This document shows, piece by piece, positions 35,575-46,959 of a DNA stretch of 64,000 nucleotides. The stretch covers positions 449,934,014 to 449,998,013 of the forward strand of contig CM062810.1 in assembly GCA_031772625.1 (NCBI GenBank), read 5' to 3'. Position 1 is the stretch's first letter; the number at the start of each line of letters is the position of its first letter. Source of the stretch: Pinus tabuliformis (lineage: Eukaryota; Streptophyta; Pinopsida; Pinales; Pinaceae). Made by a program: the position numbers and the translations under genes. The notes below the pieces were generated by a model that saw only the letters and a program-made list of their open reading frames with translations, was not told the DNA's origin and made no database searches.

Positions 35575-37100
35575 CTAGCTTTGGGATGCATAATTTATCC
35601 CATGTGAAAAGCACCAATTTCTTGGCTTTATTAGTGCATTGCCATAGAAAGTTCCAAATTGGGTAATGATATCCATATAGATGATGTTGGGGCCGCTAAT
35701 ACCAATAGTTGGTATATTGGTAAGACTTGAACAACCGATCTTAGTAGCACCAATTTTCCTTCCAAGTTCAAGGATCATAATGCTAAACTATTTAACTTAT
35801 TAGTAATCCTTTATAGAATTTCTTGCTAGCTTGATGCTCTCAAGGAGTTTGTCACTAATGGGATCCCCAGGTATTTGGATGGAAGACTGCCAATCTGAAA
35901 TTCCAAAAGATGGGCCAGATGGTGTTGGACCAGGGCACTAATGTTGAAGAATAAATGTTAGATTTTTTAGCATTAATCATAGTGCCATAAACTACCATAA
36001 AGTCTAACATAATATTTTTTAAGACTCCTGATTTACAAAGAGAATGATGAAAAAAGAGCATTATGTCATTAAAAAACTATTGATGAGTGATAGGAAAATC
36101 ATTCCCAAAGAGGCATATTCCCTTACTGATACCATGACCACAAGTAACTTTAATATATCAACCCAAACTTGCACCAGCCAAAATGAAAAGTAAGGGAGAA
36201 AGGGGGTCATCCTATCTTATCCTACCATGGGAAGGATTGAAGGTCATAGTAGGGGAACCATTTATGAGAAGGGAAAAAGATGGGGCTGAGACAAGGGACC
36301 TAACCAAAAATATCCACTAAGGGGAGAAACCAAAAGCGTGAAGGACCTAGATAATATAATCCTAGTTAATCTTGTCAAATGCTATAGAAAGATCAAATTT
36401 AATGGCCATGACATGATTTTTGAATTTCTTAGGGGAATGAATGACTTCATGGATTGCCCACTATCCCATCCAAGGTCTGACAACCTTTCACAAAGCCAAT
36501 ATGCTCGGGAGGGATGATATTTTTAAGCAGGGGTTTGAGTTGGTTCACAATTATAGGGAAATTAATTTTATATATCACATTACATAGAGATATAGGTCGA
36601 AACCACTTGGATATTCAGATTTTCTAGTTTTAGGAACTAAACTAATAAAAGCATTTAAACCTATCCATGCCTTTTGAGAGCTTTTAGATTCCTCTTCCAA
36701 GGCGTGAACCTTAGATCCAATGAAGGGCCAGCGTGATTTGAAGAAGTAAATGGTGAAGCCATCCAAAGTTGGAGCTTTTTTTCTAGGCATTTCCATTACC
36801 ACTTCCTCCACTTCTACGAAATAAATTCCTCCCATTAGGGCCTCATTTTGGTCAAGGTGAATGAGGTGTGTAATGTGATCAATGACGTGACTTATTGCTT
36901 CTTGTTTGTTATGCTCTAGTTCAATAAGCATGTTTTGATAGTATGCTACTAGCTCCAGCTCTATCTCTTCATGCTGTAATAGTCTTTGGCCATCCCTAGC
37001 ATTAAGGGAGAAGATCCTGTTATGGTGGCAATGTTTAATCATTTCTTTATGAAAAAACTTTGTATTCAACTCTCCCTCTTTTAGCCATTATATCTGGGAT
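35575..37100 (-). pseudogene. LINE-3 ORF2 remnant: reverse transcriptase
   Basis: The frame at 36575-37069 reads NTKFFHKEMIKH, then KKAPTLDGFTIYFFKSRWPF, which corresponds to the KAPGPDGF motif region of LINE RT with Gly and Pro changed. Further down, 35855-36061 matches the RT thumb part, and 35575-35778 the segment after RT (NALIKPRNW). Stops and frame changes separate the pieces. The YADD-type motif could not be found intact. Confidence 0.75.
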
Positions 37101-38653
37101 TTTTGTTTCCAAGGAATTTCCTCTTATTTCTCTCTCTACTCTATTATATTAATAAGTTGACCATCCTCTTTGATTGAATCAACTAAGAACTCTTCCATAA
37201 TACTTTTTTGTTGAATCCCTTGCATGTGTGCCTCTAGAACTTATTTGTCAATGGATATATGGCCAAACTCCTTTTCCTTCTAGTCTTTGATTTTATATTT
37301 TTTTATTTCCTTCATTTTCAGCTGGAACGAATGCATGCAATTTCTTCCTTAGACATTTATTTCCTCCCACCAAGTCTTGGCCTTCGTCAATAAATTAGGG
37401 TTTTGAAGCCATAAGCTCTCAAAATTGAAGGGGTGATTCTGCGAAGCAACTTTCAAGTCCAATTCCAAATGAATTAGCTAATTATCTTATCCTAAACAAG
37501 GTAGTATAATCGCTTATGCAAATATGTCTTGTCCCAATAGATATTCTTATATCAGGATTTGATTTAATCAACTAGCCGCATGATGTTTTCCACCTCTCCA
37601 ATTATTCCATGTAAATATGTCATTAATTGTATCAATATCAGCCACCCTCACATCCTAAAGAAGATCCCCAAAGTGATTAGCTTTAGGTTCAAGCCTCCTT
37701 ATGCCACCTTTCTTCTCCTCTAAGGATTTTGTAAGATTTAAGACTCTACCAACAATCCAAAATTCATCTTGGTGGTCCTCTCTTATAGCACACAATTAGG
37801 AAAAGGCCACCTTCTCAATTGGGAGATGCAATCCATACACTACCAATAAGCACATTGATTCCTTGGTGCCTACATAGCAAAATATTCCCAATAGCATGTG
37901 TGGGAAGGCAAGCTAATCTTAGAAAGAAACCTCAAGTGATTCCTAGAGTATTGCAAGTCCCATATCACTCCCTCTTGCATCTAGAGTCGTTGTCTCACAT
38001 ACCATCCAACATCATTCCACGATGTCTTAAACCCTCTCCTTGGATACTTTTGTCTCTTGTAGCATGACAATTACTTGTTTTTCCTCACTTATTCTCTCCC
38101 CGAGGTGCCTCTACTTACCTCGACTATTGAATATGTGTATGTTCCCAATGATTATCTTCATTGAGTATAATTATGAGGGAAGGAGAGAATCTTTGGAAGC
38201 ACAACCACTTTCCCTGATTTCACTAGATAATCTCCCACATTTTGAATTGCTTCTCTCGTAGTTCTTTTTCCTTTCTCCTACTTTCTCTAGTTATTTGTTC
38301 CTTATCTTTGTCTTTATGGGATTAGGCTCCCATCTCCACACCTATCACATTATTCTCCCCATCTCTTGCCATTCCTCAATTCTACCATCGAAAATACATC
38401 TAGTAATACAACTTCTTCTAGTCTTCTAGGATGGATTTCAGTTCTAGGTGCACCCATTCTTGGATTAACTTCATCACGATTCACTTTTATGAGCTTAGGG
38501 TTTCTTATGTCTCTTCTTCTGCCATCTTAACCTCTTCAATCACAGGTAGCTCCCTCCTCTCTAGGATTTTAGTTGGGGTTTCAAGGGCTTTCCTCTTGGG
38601 GGTGGATTTCCCCTAGGGAGCCTCCCCCATTGCCTCTACAACCATAAGGTATT

Positions 38654-39346
38654 CTAGTAATTCAATATTCTCCTCCTCATTCGTAAGCACTCGAAAGGTG
38701 TTTTCCACTCAAATACTTTTTGACTCTGATTGGGGTGGTTGTTGTTTGGGATTTCTCCGTTGATTAAACACTTTCTGGAATCCATTTGTATTTCCTTGTG
38801 AGATTTCCTCTTGCATTTCCGCTTTCCTAAGTGGACAATCTCTAAATAGGTGGCCATGTTCATGGCAATGCCAACACTTAAATGGAACATGTCCAAACTT
38901 CATCATGATAGGAAAATTATATTGATTTTGGGAGGGGTTAGGAAATGTTCATATATATGAAAATTCTAGTGTATGGGGTATATCATCCTCCCTTTGTAGT
39001 CTCTGGAATCACCAATTCCTTCTAGAATATTAAGGTTGCAAAAATCCACCAATAATGAGAAGAGATGCACCCATACTAGTGTTGTTAGAAATTGTTCCTT
39101 CTTTGGGTTATAACATTATTCCTAGAATCTCATAAACAAGCTAGCATTGTCGAAGAAATAAGGTCTATTTTTCAAAAACCTAGTCTTGTCTTCTAAATTA
39201 GAGAAGTTCATTGTAAAGGACCCTTTGGCCCCTAATTTCTGGTCAATTTGGACCTTGGGTTGCCATTTAGTTTGAATCCACTTCACCAAATCCCTCTCAG
39301 TTGGCCAAATACCTATAAATTTGTATATGAGGGCATGATCCTTCAT
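38654..39346 (-). pseudogene. LINE-3 ORF1 remnant: DUF4283 and zinc knuckle
   Basis: The frame at 39122-39346 reads ALIYKFIGIWPTERDLVKWI and KGSFTMNFSNLEDKTRFL, a DUF4283 N-terminal half. After about 200 broken bases, the frame at 38709-38906 holds CWHCHEHGHLFRDC, a CX2CX4HX4C knuckle (about 38830-38875), followed by a polar Gln/Asn-rich tail. The start is not certain, since the sequence upstream of 39346 is broken. Confidence 0.75.
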
Positions 39347-39743
39347 ACGCAGATGATGACCCTATAATTTGTTGGCTTGTATCACATGTTTTGGGTTTAC
39401 TGTTTCTTTGGGAAAAAAACTCCCCTTAAGACAAGATTTCCATTGTGCTCCAAGAATATGGCCTTCTTGATTATTGTCGTTCCCTGAAGAGGCTCCTAAT
39501 CCACCTGCGTTATGTCATTGGGCACTAATAACAACCTTATTGTAGGAGAGAATTACACCCCTCCATGAATAACCTCTCAATTAAACTAGTCATAATCAGC
39601 CAGAAGGAAGAGTCCAAAAGAGTTCCTTCACCTAATTGAGAAATCATAGCTGTAACAGAAAATAGTGTATTAAAAAAATTGTTGCAAAAACCCTAGCAAA
39701 ATGCATCAAAATATTCTTTTACCTACTCATTTTTATGTAGAAT

Positions 39744-40877
39744 TGTTACACAGTATTTTTTCACGCCTCATGCACTTCCCCATGACATACCCCGAAGTGC
39801 CCAAAACATGACCATAATCCAGTGTATTCATTCATATATACAGTTCATATCCTCCCTAAGACATTGATTGGAAAATGCCTTGAGAATCCCTTGAAGGAAA
39901 TGGCTCTTAAACCCTAATTTGAGAATCATTGCTCTTATGAGGCTCAAAACCGCGATGGTCGCTTGTTGTATCGTGTTTGACTCGCGATGGCAACGCTTTG
40001 TTCCCTTGCATACCCGCAATGATCCCAAAAAGGTAATTTTCCCAAAGCAGATGAGAAGCATCGTGATCTAGAAGCTTCCAGAGCGGCAAGCTGGAGGTAG
40101 TTTCGGATAGATGAGGTTGAATCCTCCTAACTTGACCTCTTTGTCTTATCCCTATGAGCTACCTCCTTGAGATATCAGCCTAATCATATCTTAGGAGGAG
40201 TACTAACTCCCTCTCCTAGCTTATAAATTACTCCTCTCCCATTCCCTAATCATATCTTAGGAGGAGTACTAACTCCCTCTCCTAGCTTATAAATTACTCC
40301 TCTCCCATTCCCAAATGGTTGGTCAGGTTAGAGGCTGGTTGGTCTATGTCCATTTTCACCCTTATGCTGAGATTGTGCCTAAGGACTATTCATTTGACTT
40401 GGAGAAGGAGTGCTTGGAAAGTTTCTTGGTTTGGACTTGGATTACCACTCAAGGAGAGCCTTTCAACATCAAGGCTATGGTTGTAAGCTTCCCTTTATTC
40501 CTTAAATAATATACAACTGTTGGTTCATCTTCCTAAAATATATATCTTCATGTATGTATTAGCTTGGCATTCCTTGATCAGTTAAGTAGGTTGTTATTGG
40601 ATTTTCTATTGCTTTTGGCATGCTTTGTTGTCTCTTGATCACTTGTGCAGGTACATAAGTGCTAAGAGAAGTAAGAATAAGTCTGTGACACAAGCGGTTT
40701 GAGGCCCTCAACAAAGGAAATCAGAATAACATCAGAACGAGGTAGGTCATCTCTTTCATTCTAATTTTCAATTATAACCTAGGAAGATGTCTAGTTGATT
40801 GTCACTTCAGTTGCTAGACCCACTCATTGGGCTAGAGGGATCGTCTCTGTCCACAGAGAGGATTAACCTTGTCAACA
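39744..40877 (+). repeat. 5' LTR of the non-autonomous element
   Basis: The LTR starts TGTTACACAG and ends GTCAACA, so it has TG and CA ends with a short imperfect inverted repeat. Its first 216 bases match 46619 onward closely. A duplicated core-promoter unit lies at 40179-40310. Several CGCGATGG words (near 39949 and 39983) recur in the leader behind the primer site. Confidence 0.85.
40179..40310 (+). promoter_or_regulatory. Tandemly duplicated 66-bp LTR core promoter
   Basis: Two head-to-tail copies of 66 bp (40179-40244 and 40245-40310) each carry a TATAAAT box, at 40222 and 40288. They are nearly identical, so the duplication is recent relative to the LTR pair or is kept similar. Duplicated TATA regions could give two start sites. 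That is inference. Confidence 0.65.
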
Positions 40878-40880
40878 AAA

Positions 40881-40898
40881 TGGTGACTCCGCTAGGGA
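40881..40898 (+). promoter_or_regulatory. Candidate primer-binding site
   Basis: TGGTGACTCCGCTAGGGA begins three bases after the LTR end. A TGG start, 18 bases and the position right after the LTR are what a tRNA primer site needs. I do not assign the tRNA. Confidence 0.7.
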
Positions 40899-42753
40899 GA
40901 CTATGATCCTTTCCATCTAATCCTTCATCCTGATCTTTTGACTAGTTTGAACAACCATCGAATTTTCGGCTTATCTGCATTAGTCTGGGTTTATACCATC
41001 ACTGGTTATTGCCTTAGAGTGCTAAGTCTGGATTGTTTCTTGGAATTTTTTATTTTTTTCCCATATTCCTCGCCCATAGCAGGTTTAGCCTTAACAGTCG
41101 CGATGGCATCGCAGTTTTTACCTTAACAGTCGCGATGATCGTGATTTTTACGTTTACAGTCGCGATGGCATCGCAGTTTTTACCTTAACAGTCGCAATGA
41201 TCGTGATTTTTACGTTTACAGTCGCGATAAAAAGAAATAAAAATTCTTAATTTTTTGGTCGCGCTAAAATCATCACTACTTTTGTTATTCAAAGTAGTGA
41301 TGCCATCGCGGGTTTGCCTATGCAAAGCAGTGATAATCGTGGGTTTGGGTATATAAAGTAGCGATGATCCTTGAATGTGAGAATTTTTGAGGTTTCTTCC
41401 TAAGAATCCAATGTGTCTTGGCCCCTAAGGTCTTTTCCCATCCTGTATGCTTGGATTTGTCAATGTTTTGATTGATTGCCTTGATTAATTTGCAAAATTT
41501 GTCTCGTTGGCTTCGAAGTGAAATCTGACTGAATTCTAGGGTTTCTAGTCATTGGTCATTTCTTGCTGCTTGTTGATGTCATTGAGATGTTTGTTTTGCT
41601 GATTGATTGAGTGTTGTTTTCTATAGAAATCATTGAAAACATCATTTTGCATTTGTTTTAGCTTGTATTTCGAAATTTACTTTTCGTGAAAATGCATTAG
41701 ATTAGTTGCATTGAGAAGTTATTTTTTGAGATTCATCATTGAGAATAGATCACATTTTTCAATGATTGAAAGATAAAAATTGTATTAGGTGCATCAAATC
41801 ATTCAAAATGAAAAGAAAAGCATAATTCATATAAGTGCATCTTTGTAAAGTCAAAATCATTTTTCTTTTGAAAAGTTGCATTTAGGATAGTGAAAAGTGA
41901 TTTTTTTTTTTTACTTTTAGCATTGCATTTAGTGAAATGAAAGATTAGATTTCATTTTCACTTTTTGCATTTGGAATACGAAAGTGAAAGTTAACAGAAG
42001 GAATTTTGCATGATGCATTTTTTTTGATGCATTGTTGAGTGAGATTTCTTCCCTTGGTTAGTCTAGCTTTCATAGAAACAAAAGTTTTATTTTTCTCATA
42101 TAGTTGCATCTTAGATGTTCAGGTGACATCATGCTGAGCCTTAAAACCGAAACATAATTTCAAGATCAACTCTAAAATATATTAATTAATCTAAGGAGCA
42201 TTTGAAACATTAATGTCCATATTTAGTGGTCTAGGCTAGAGACTTGTTCAGGGGTCTTTAAAACTTATCAGTTATCGTTCACTTCAACATTATACATCGC
42301 TAGCACGAACTTGTGCTCCCTGTACCGTCGCAAATATAAAGGGAGACCCCCATAGGTTGCAAAACTTTATCCATAGGAAGCCAAGTCTTCTGCCTTGTAA
42401 ACATGATACACCAAACACAACATTCAGGGAGATTGCCTGCATGTATGTCAAGTCCTTGGTAAATGTATTTGCTGAGGTGTATATTGCAGTTCACGGTTAC
42501 TTGGTACTCCTTTTACCTAGATTCACCTGAGCAGTCATTTTGTTCTTTTTTGACTCTTTAAATTTGAAAAGATCATTAAGCACTTGTCCTTTCGATCTCG
42601 CTAAACCAACGAAAGCGACTAGAGTCACCTTTTCATCCTTTTCTCGAATCTTAAAACATGAAAAGGCCAAGTTTTTGTTTTAAATTCTAAAATAAATTAA
42701 TTAACTGCATAACAACATCCTACCTGTGGAAATACTCCTTAGTAGATCTTAGG
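40899..42753 (+). other. Leader of the non-autonomous element
   Basis: About 1.85 kb without coding signal. Near 41088-41228 a 60-bp unit containing CAGTCGCGATGGCATCGC is repeated about twice, with a weaker half-period of 30 bp. Related CGATGATC words continue to 41370. Near 42543-42615 two small hairpins occur, one with a CTTTCG/CGAAAG stem, of the type found again in the 3' part. Confidence 0.55.
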
Positions 42754-42762
42754 TTGATACCA

Positions 42763-43862
42763 ATGGCAACATTTCTTGAGTCTACCAATCAAGGAAATCG
42801 CTCTAATCAGAATCCTAGTCCTTTTCCTTCTTTGAGAAATACTGGTGCTCCCTATATGGCAACGTTGTTCGTTCCTGGGTTGACCATTGATCTGCCAGTT
42901 TGGTTATTTTCTACCTCAGTGATTCCGAGTGTCCAAACTGCTTTTCAACCAAGTTCTCCTCCACTCGAACAACATCAATATCATGTTGATCCTGAAATTG
43001 ACCCCTCGCCTTCTTCGTTTATTTCTTCACCCCATTCTTCCTCTTTGCCTAGTGAAATTCTAGATTTTAGTAATCAGGAAGCTAAGAAGAAGAAGAAAAA
43101 TAAGCAAGGGGGAAACCAAACAACTATTGTTACGTATGCAACTAAGAAAAAACTTCCAACTAGCCTCGAAAAGTAAAATCCCCTTGCATGTTATGTAAGG
43201 GTGACCACCTTCTTCAGAATTGTCCTAATATTACCAAGGTATTAGAAGTGTGGTCCACAGGTTCACATTGACCTTTGTCGTCAGCCTCTGGCGATCATGC
43301 TAGTGACAAACCCTCAACTAGTAACAGTGAAGCTCATGGTAAAAAGGGAAAAGTCAAATTTCCCTTTAAGTTGTATGAAAGTAATCATCCAATTCACCTT
43401 TGTCCTCTTATGGATGAAGCTTCCAAAGAGTTGGAAAACCTTACAGTTTCTCAACCTCGTCTTCCGACTGGTTATCGAAAGCTTTCCCCTGATCCTTCAC
43501 TAGTTGATCCAGTGATTGATCAAAAGTCATCTTTGGTCAACCCCACTCTCTCTGAAAATGAGTTTGTTCTCGACCAACCATTGGTTGAGAAAACAGTAGA
43601 CTTGACTCCACCTTCGGTTAACCGTAACTTTCCGGTGGAGAGTGAAACTCATACTACTCAGGTTCTTCTTGTTTCTTCAGTTTCGAATGAACTGGAGGGA
43701 AATCCTCCTGTTCCCGAGGTGCATGAGAACATTTCTCCTATTCCCATAGAGAAAGAGGGAAGCTCTCACGTTCCTACGACACCCCCTGCAAGTAATTTAG
43801 TCACTTCTTTTGATTGGAGCCGTCTGGAAGGATATCGCCTTCCGTCTTATGTGCCTTTCTAG
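42763..43862 (+). pseudogene. Gag-like zinc-knuckle region, non-autonomous element
   Basis: A Pro/Ser-rich N-terminal part (ATG at 42763, MATFLESTNQ) runs into a Lys-rich segment and breaks by frame change near 43170. The next frame shows CMLCKGDHLLQNC (43185-43223), a zinc knuckle with three instead of four residues before His. A TGA stands near 43269, then a long polar region follows to 43862. A second knuckle-like site (FKLYESNHPIHLC, near 43360) has lost its first two cysteines to Phe and Tyr. The classic retrotransposon gag helical domain is not visible, so gag is an assignment by position and knuckle. Confidence 0.65.
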
Positions 43863-44494
43863 ATTACAGTACAGGCTTACCATATGGCCATACCTAGCAC
43901 AATCATAGATGAGGGAACATCTGTTAACATCTTGTCCTCAACTACTTGGCAAGCTTTAGGTTCTCCTCAGCTTGTCCCTGTCACCCAGAATTTGTTAGCT
44001 TTTAATAGAGGAACCAGTCAACTGTTAGGAATCCTTCCTAAGTACCTATTACTTTGGGAGGAAATATTGTCTATATAGACGTGATGGTTGTCCAAGGCCC
44101 TTTAGATTTTAATCTACTTCTTGGCTGTGACTATGTCTATGTCATGGGAGCCCTTGTTTCTTCCCTCTTTCGAGCGATGTGTTTCCCACATGAACAAAGC
44201 ATTTTGATCATTGATCAACTTACATTCATTGGTCCTGAATCAGATCCGACTCAACCATCATCCCTAAATGTTTCTTATGTGCAAACAGTATCATCCCCGC
44301 CACAGTTTAATTACATGGTCACCTATTCCGTGCCCACATCTACTGACGATCTAGTAGGTGATGTAGTACACCATGTATTGGGGGCATTGGAGCCAAAATT
44401 TTCATTTGGATCCCTGGACATGTATCCCTTCCAGAGTGTTGTTCTCCCTTCTACTGAGAACCTATTGGAAGCCATGGTCTCTTTTGGTCTGTGA
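43863..44494 (+). pseudogene. Aspartic-protease-like region, non-autonomous element
   Basis: TIIDEGTSVNILSSTTWQALG at about 43902 has the layout of the retropepsin active-site strand, with Asp-Glu-Gly where Asp-Thr-Gly or Asp-Ser-Gly is usual. VQGPLDFNLLLGCDYVY near 44095 corresponds to the second conserved strand with the LLG-x-D pattern. A frame change lies between about 44040 and 44060. The C-terminal part (DDLVGDVVHHVLGALEP) is unlike any known domain. There is no RT behind it. Confidence 0.65.
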
Positions 44495-44509
44495 TCATGG
44501 GATGGAGCA

Positions 44510-44880
44510 GAGTTCCTTGTCTTGTGTCAAGCTCCCTAAAAAATGAAACAAGGACCATGGAGTAGAGTTCTTTGTCTTGTGTCAAGCTTCTTAAAAAAAT
44601 GAAATAAGGGTCAGAGCATAGTTCCTTGTCTTGTTTCAAGCTCCTTAAAAAATGAAACATGGACCATGGAGCAGAGTTCTTGGTCTTGTGTCAAGCTCCT
44701 GAAAAATGAAACAAGCGAATGGAGCAAAGTTCCTTGTCTTGTGTCAAGCTCGTTAAAATATGAAACAAGGGATAATGAGGATAGTTCTTTTACTATGTCA
44801 ACCTCGTTAAAAAATGAAACAAGGTATCGTGAACATGGTTCTTTTCCTATGTCAAGCTCATTAAAAAATGAAACAAATCC
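44510..44880 (+). repeat. Minisatellite array A, about 54 bp x 7
   Basis: Seven diverged units of 53-56 bp begin at about 44513, 44571, 44625, 44680, 44733, 44788 and 44842. Each contains a CTTGTxTCAAGCTC word, then TTAAAAAATGAAAC. The CTTGTTTCA and TGAAACAAG parts are complementary, so each unit can form a small hairpin. Such 3' regions of plant gypsy elements are known to grow tandem repeats. Confidence 0.85.
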
Positions 44881-45045
44881 CCTTCCCATTCAAGTCTTTG
44901 ATTAGATCTCATAAAATCCCAGTCGAGTCTTTCACTTGATCTTGTAAGTGAACCTTCATTCCATCCACTGAGCTGAATGAAATGAAGCTTGGGGGGGCAT
45001 GTACCTCGAATTGAGTCATTATGTTGGGGGCATGCAAATTTATCT

Positions 45046-45290
45046 CAAGCAAAGTTTATCTTTGTTTCAAGCTTGTGTAAAAATGAAACCAATCCCAAGC
45101 ATAGTTTGTTTCTATTTCAAGCTTGTGTAAAAATGAAACCAATCCCAAGCATAGTTTGTTTCCATTTCAAGCTTGTGTAAAAAAGAAACCAAATCCAAGA
45201 ATGGTTTTTCTCATGTTTCAAGCTTGTGGAAAATGAAACCATATTCAAGAATACTCAAGCATAGTTTATGATTTTTCAAGCGTGTAACCA
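45046..45290 (+). repeat. Minisatellite array B, about 50 bp x 4-5
   Basis: Four to five units of about 50 bp contain CAAGCATAGTTTGTTTC, TTTCAAGCTTGTGTAAAAA and TGAAACCAATCC. The core, TTTCAAGCT followed by AAAAATGAAAC, is shared with array A, so both arrays grew from one ancestral hairpin unit. Confidence 0.85.
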
Positions 45291-46618
45291 TTCCCACTTT
45301 ACATCTTGTTATTGTTGTTTTTATCAACCGATTTTTATTATATGAGCCTTGGTTCTTTCATTCCATTGTCACCATCTATTTAGCCGATCGTACGCTTTCA
45401 CTTGGTTGTTTTACCCTTGCCTAAGGAACTCTGCGATGAGTGGTTTTGTTAGCCAACTTCTTGATCGTTGCATGTTTTGAGCAGTTCCATCATTACTGGA
45501 ACTAGTTGTTATCCTTTTTTACCACTTGTTCATCAAGGAGGAGTCATCTTTAATCTCTTTTCAGACTCCAAACATATGAAAATATTGTCGAGTACTTGTC
45601 ATTTCGAACTCGTTAAAGTAAACTAATTGACGTCTACTAAGTATAAGTTTAACCCTTTTCCGGACTGAGATAGACTATTGTACGAAAAAGGAACACCTTA
45701 GTCAAACATGGCTAAGAGGTTCTCGCGAATATTGTTTTCTACCTTTTCGGATTGGAGAGACAAATTACAAAAAGGGACATGATGGAGTTTTCTTTTTTGT
45801 CTCTTTTTCAAACTCTTTAAATATGAAAAAGACATTGAGTTACTCTTCCATCAGACTCGTAAAAATTAAAATGACGAAAGAATCGTCACTATGACGAGAC
45901 CAAGCTTCTCCTTCCTAGGGCTTGTAAAACTTACTAGGATGGATTCATCCGAAGGGTGAACTTATATGACAAGCATATGGTATCCTCTTCAATCTTGAGT
46001 AAAAATAAAGAAGTACTCACTAGAAATAGTGGGGGGGAAATGAAGATGAAACATCCTTTGTATAGGCAACATGTCACTCTTGAACATGACACTTTTCTGC
46101 TCTCATGTCAGGTTTGGGATATCCTCACTTAGTCACTTGTCCTTTTGGGTTTTGATGATCCATTTTGCCTCTCATTTGATTATTCCACCTCGTCATTATG
46201 ACCCTTGGTCCTATGTTGAGTCTAATGCTACCACACTCCGAAGTCGTGCCGCTAATATGTTCAAGAGAAGTCCAATCTGTAGTTATTTAACTATACATCG
46301 TTTGACAATACCGCGGGACTTTACATTTATGGTGATCATTCTATATCAGATGGCTATGTACATGCTTTGGATCATAGATTACAGATGATCCTTCTGTATT
46401 TGATGGTTGCGCCCATGCCATGGATCCTTTCATATAGTCCTTATTATCTGGATGGTTACGCCCATGCCATAGATTTATGTCTTGATCTCAGATATGTATA
46501 TGTATATGCATCCTTGATTTGCAGGTCTCCTGACAATGTGTGTCCTCGTCCTTGCCAAAAGCTCGTAAAGCATCTCAACCATCACTCCTCGTTCTGCCTT
46601 CATGCTTTAGGGCGAATC
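45291..46618 (+). other. 3' non-coding part of the non-autonomous element
   Basis: No gene is supported. Single diverged copies of the hairpin unit occur at 45557-45582 and 45801-45833. A G-run at 46031-46038 followed by purines resembles a polypurine tract, but it lies almost 600 bases before the LTR. Between about 46330 and 46470 a word around GATGGTTACGCCCATGCCAT is repeated in diverged form. The frame 46071-46388 matches nothing I know. Confidence 0.5.
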
Positions 46619-46959
46619 TGTCACACGGTATTTTGTCACGCCTCCTGCACTTCCCTGTGACATACCCCGAAGTGCTTGAAACCTGACCATAATGCACTAT
46701 ATTCATTCATATATACAGTTCAGATCCTCCCGAAGACATTGATTGGAAAATGCCTTGAGTTTCCCCTGAAGGAAATGGCTCTTAAACCCTAATTTGAGAA
46801 TCATCGCTCTTATGAGGCTCAAAACCGCAATGGTCATCTGTTGCACCGTGTTTGACCCAGGATGGCATCACTTTGTTCCCTTGCATACCCACGATGATCC
46901 CAAAAAGGAAATTTTGCCCAAAGGAGATGAGAAGCTTAGTGATCTAGAAGCTTCCAGAG
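46619..46959 (+). repeat. 3' LTR of the non-autonomous element, truncated by insertion
   Basis: The start TGTCACACGG corresponds to TGTTACACAG at 39744. The match continues to CTTCCAGAG at 46959, where the 5' LTR goes on with CGGCAAGC but here a new LTR begins (TGATGAGCCC). The rest of this LTR must lie beyond the window. Confidence 0.88.

Larger units (their letters stand above)
35396..39400 (-). mobile_element. Degenerate third LINE (LINE-3)
   Basis: The minus strand holds ORF1 pieces (39346-38654) followed by ORF2 pieces (about 37700-35400): an endonuclease remnant, RT and the region after RT. zf-RVT, RNase H and the poly(A) tail are absent; the sequence runs directly into the gypsy fragment near 35395. 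It is far more decayed than LINE-1 and LINE-2 and belongs to a different LINE family. No target-site duplication was found. Confidence 0.75.
39744..46959 (+). mobile_element. Non-autonomous LTR retrotransposon (gag-protease only), interrupted
   Basis: Direct LTRs frame the element: 5' LTR 39744-40877 and a 3' LTR that starts at 46619 and is cut at 46959 by another element. A primer-binding-like site follows the 5' LTR. The inside codes for a gag-like zinc-knuckle region and an aspartic-protease-like region, then non-coding sequence with tandem arrays. I find no RT, RNase H or integrase, so it would depend on a helper. About 38 of 341 aligned LTR positions differ by eye (roughly 11 percent), which suggests an old insertion. 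The five bases before the left LTR are AGAAT; the right partner is outside the window. Confidence 0.85.

Noticed and set aside
46031-46045. Polypurine tract of the non-autonomous element
   Set aside because: It lies almost 600 bases before the LTR start set by homology at 46619, so it cannot prime at that LTR edge unless the sequence between is a later insertion.
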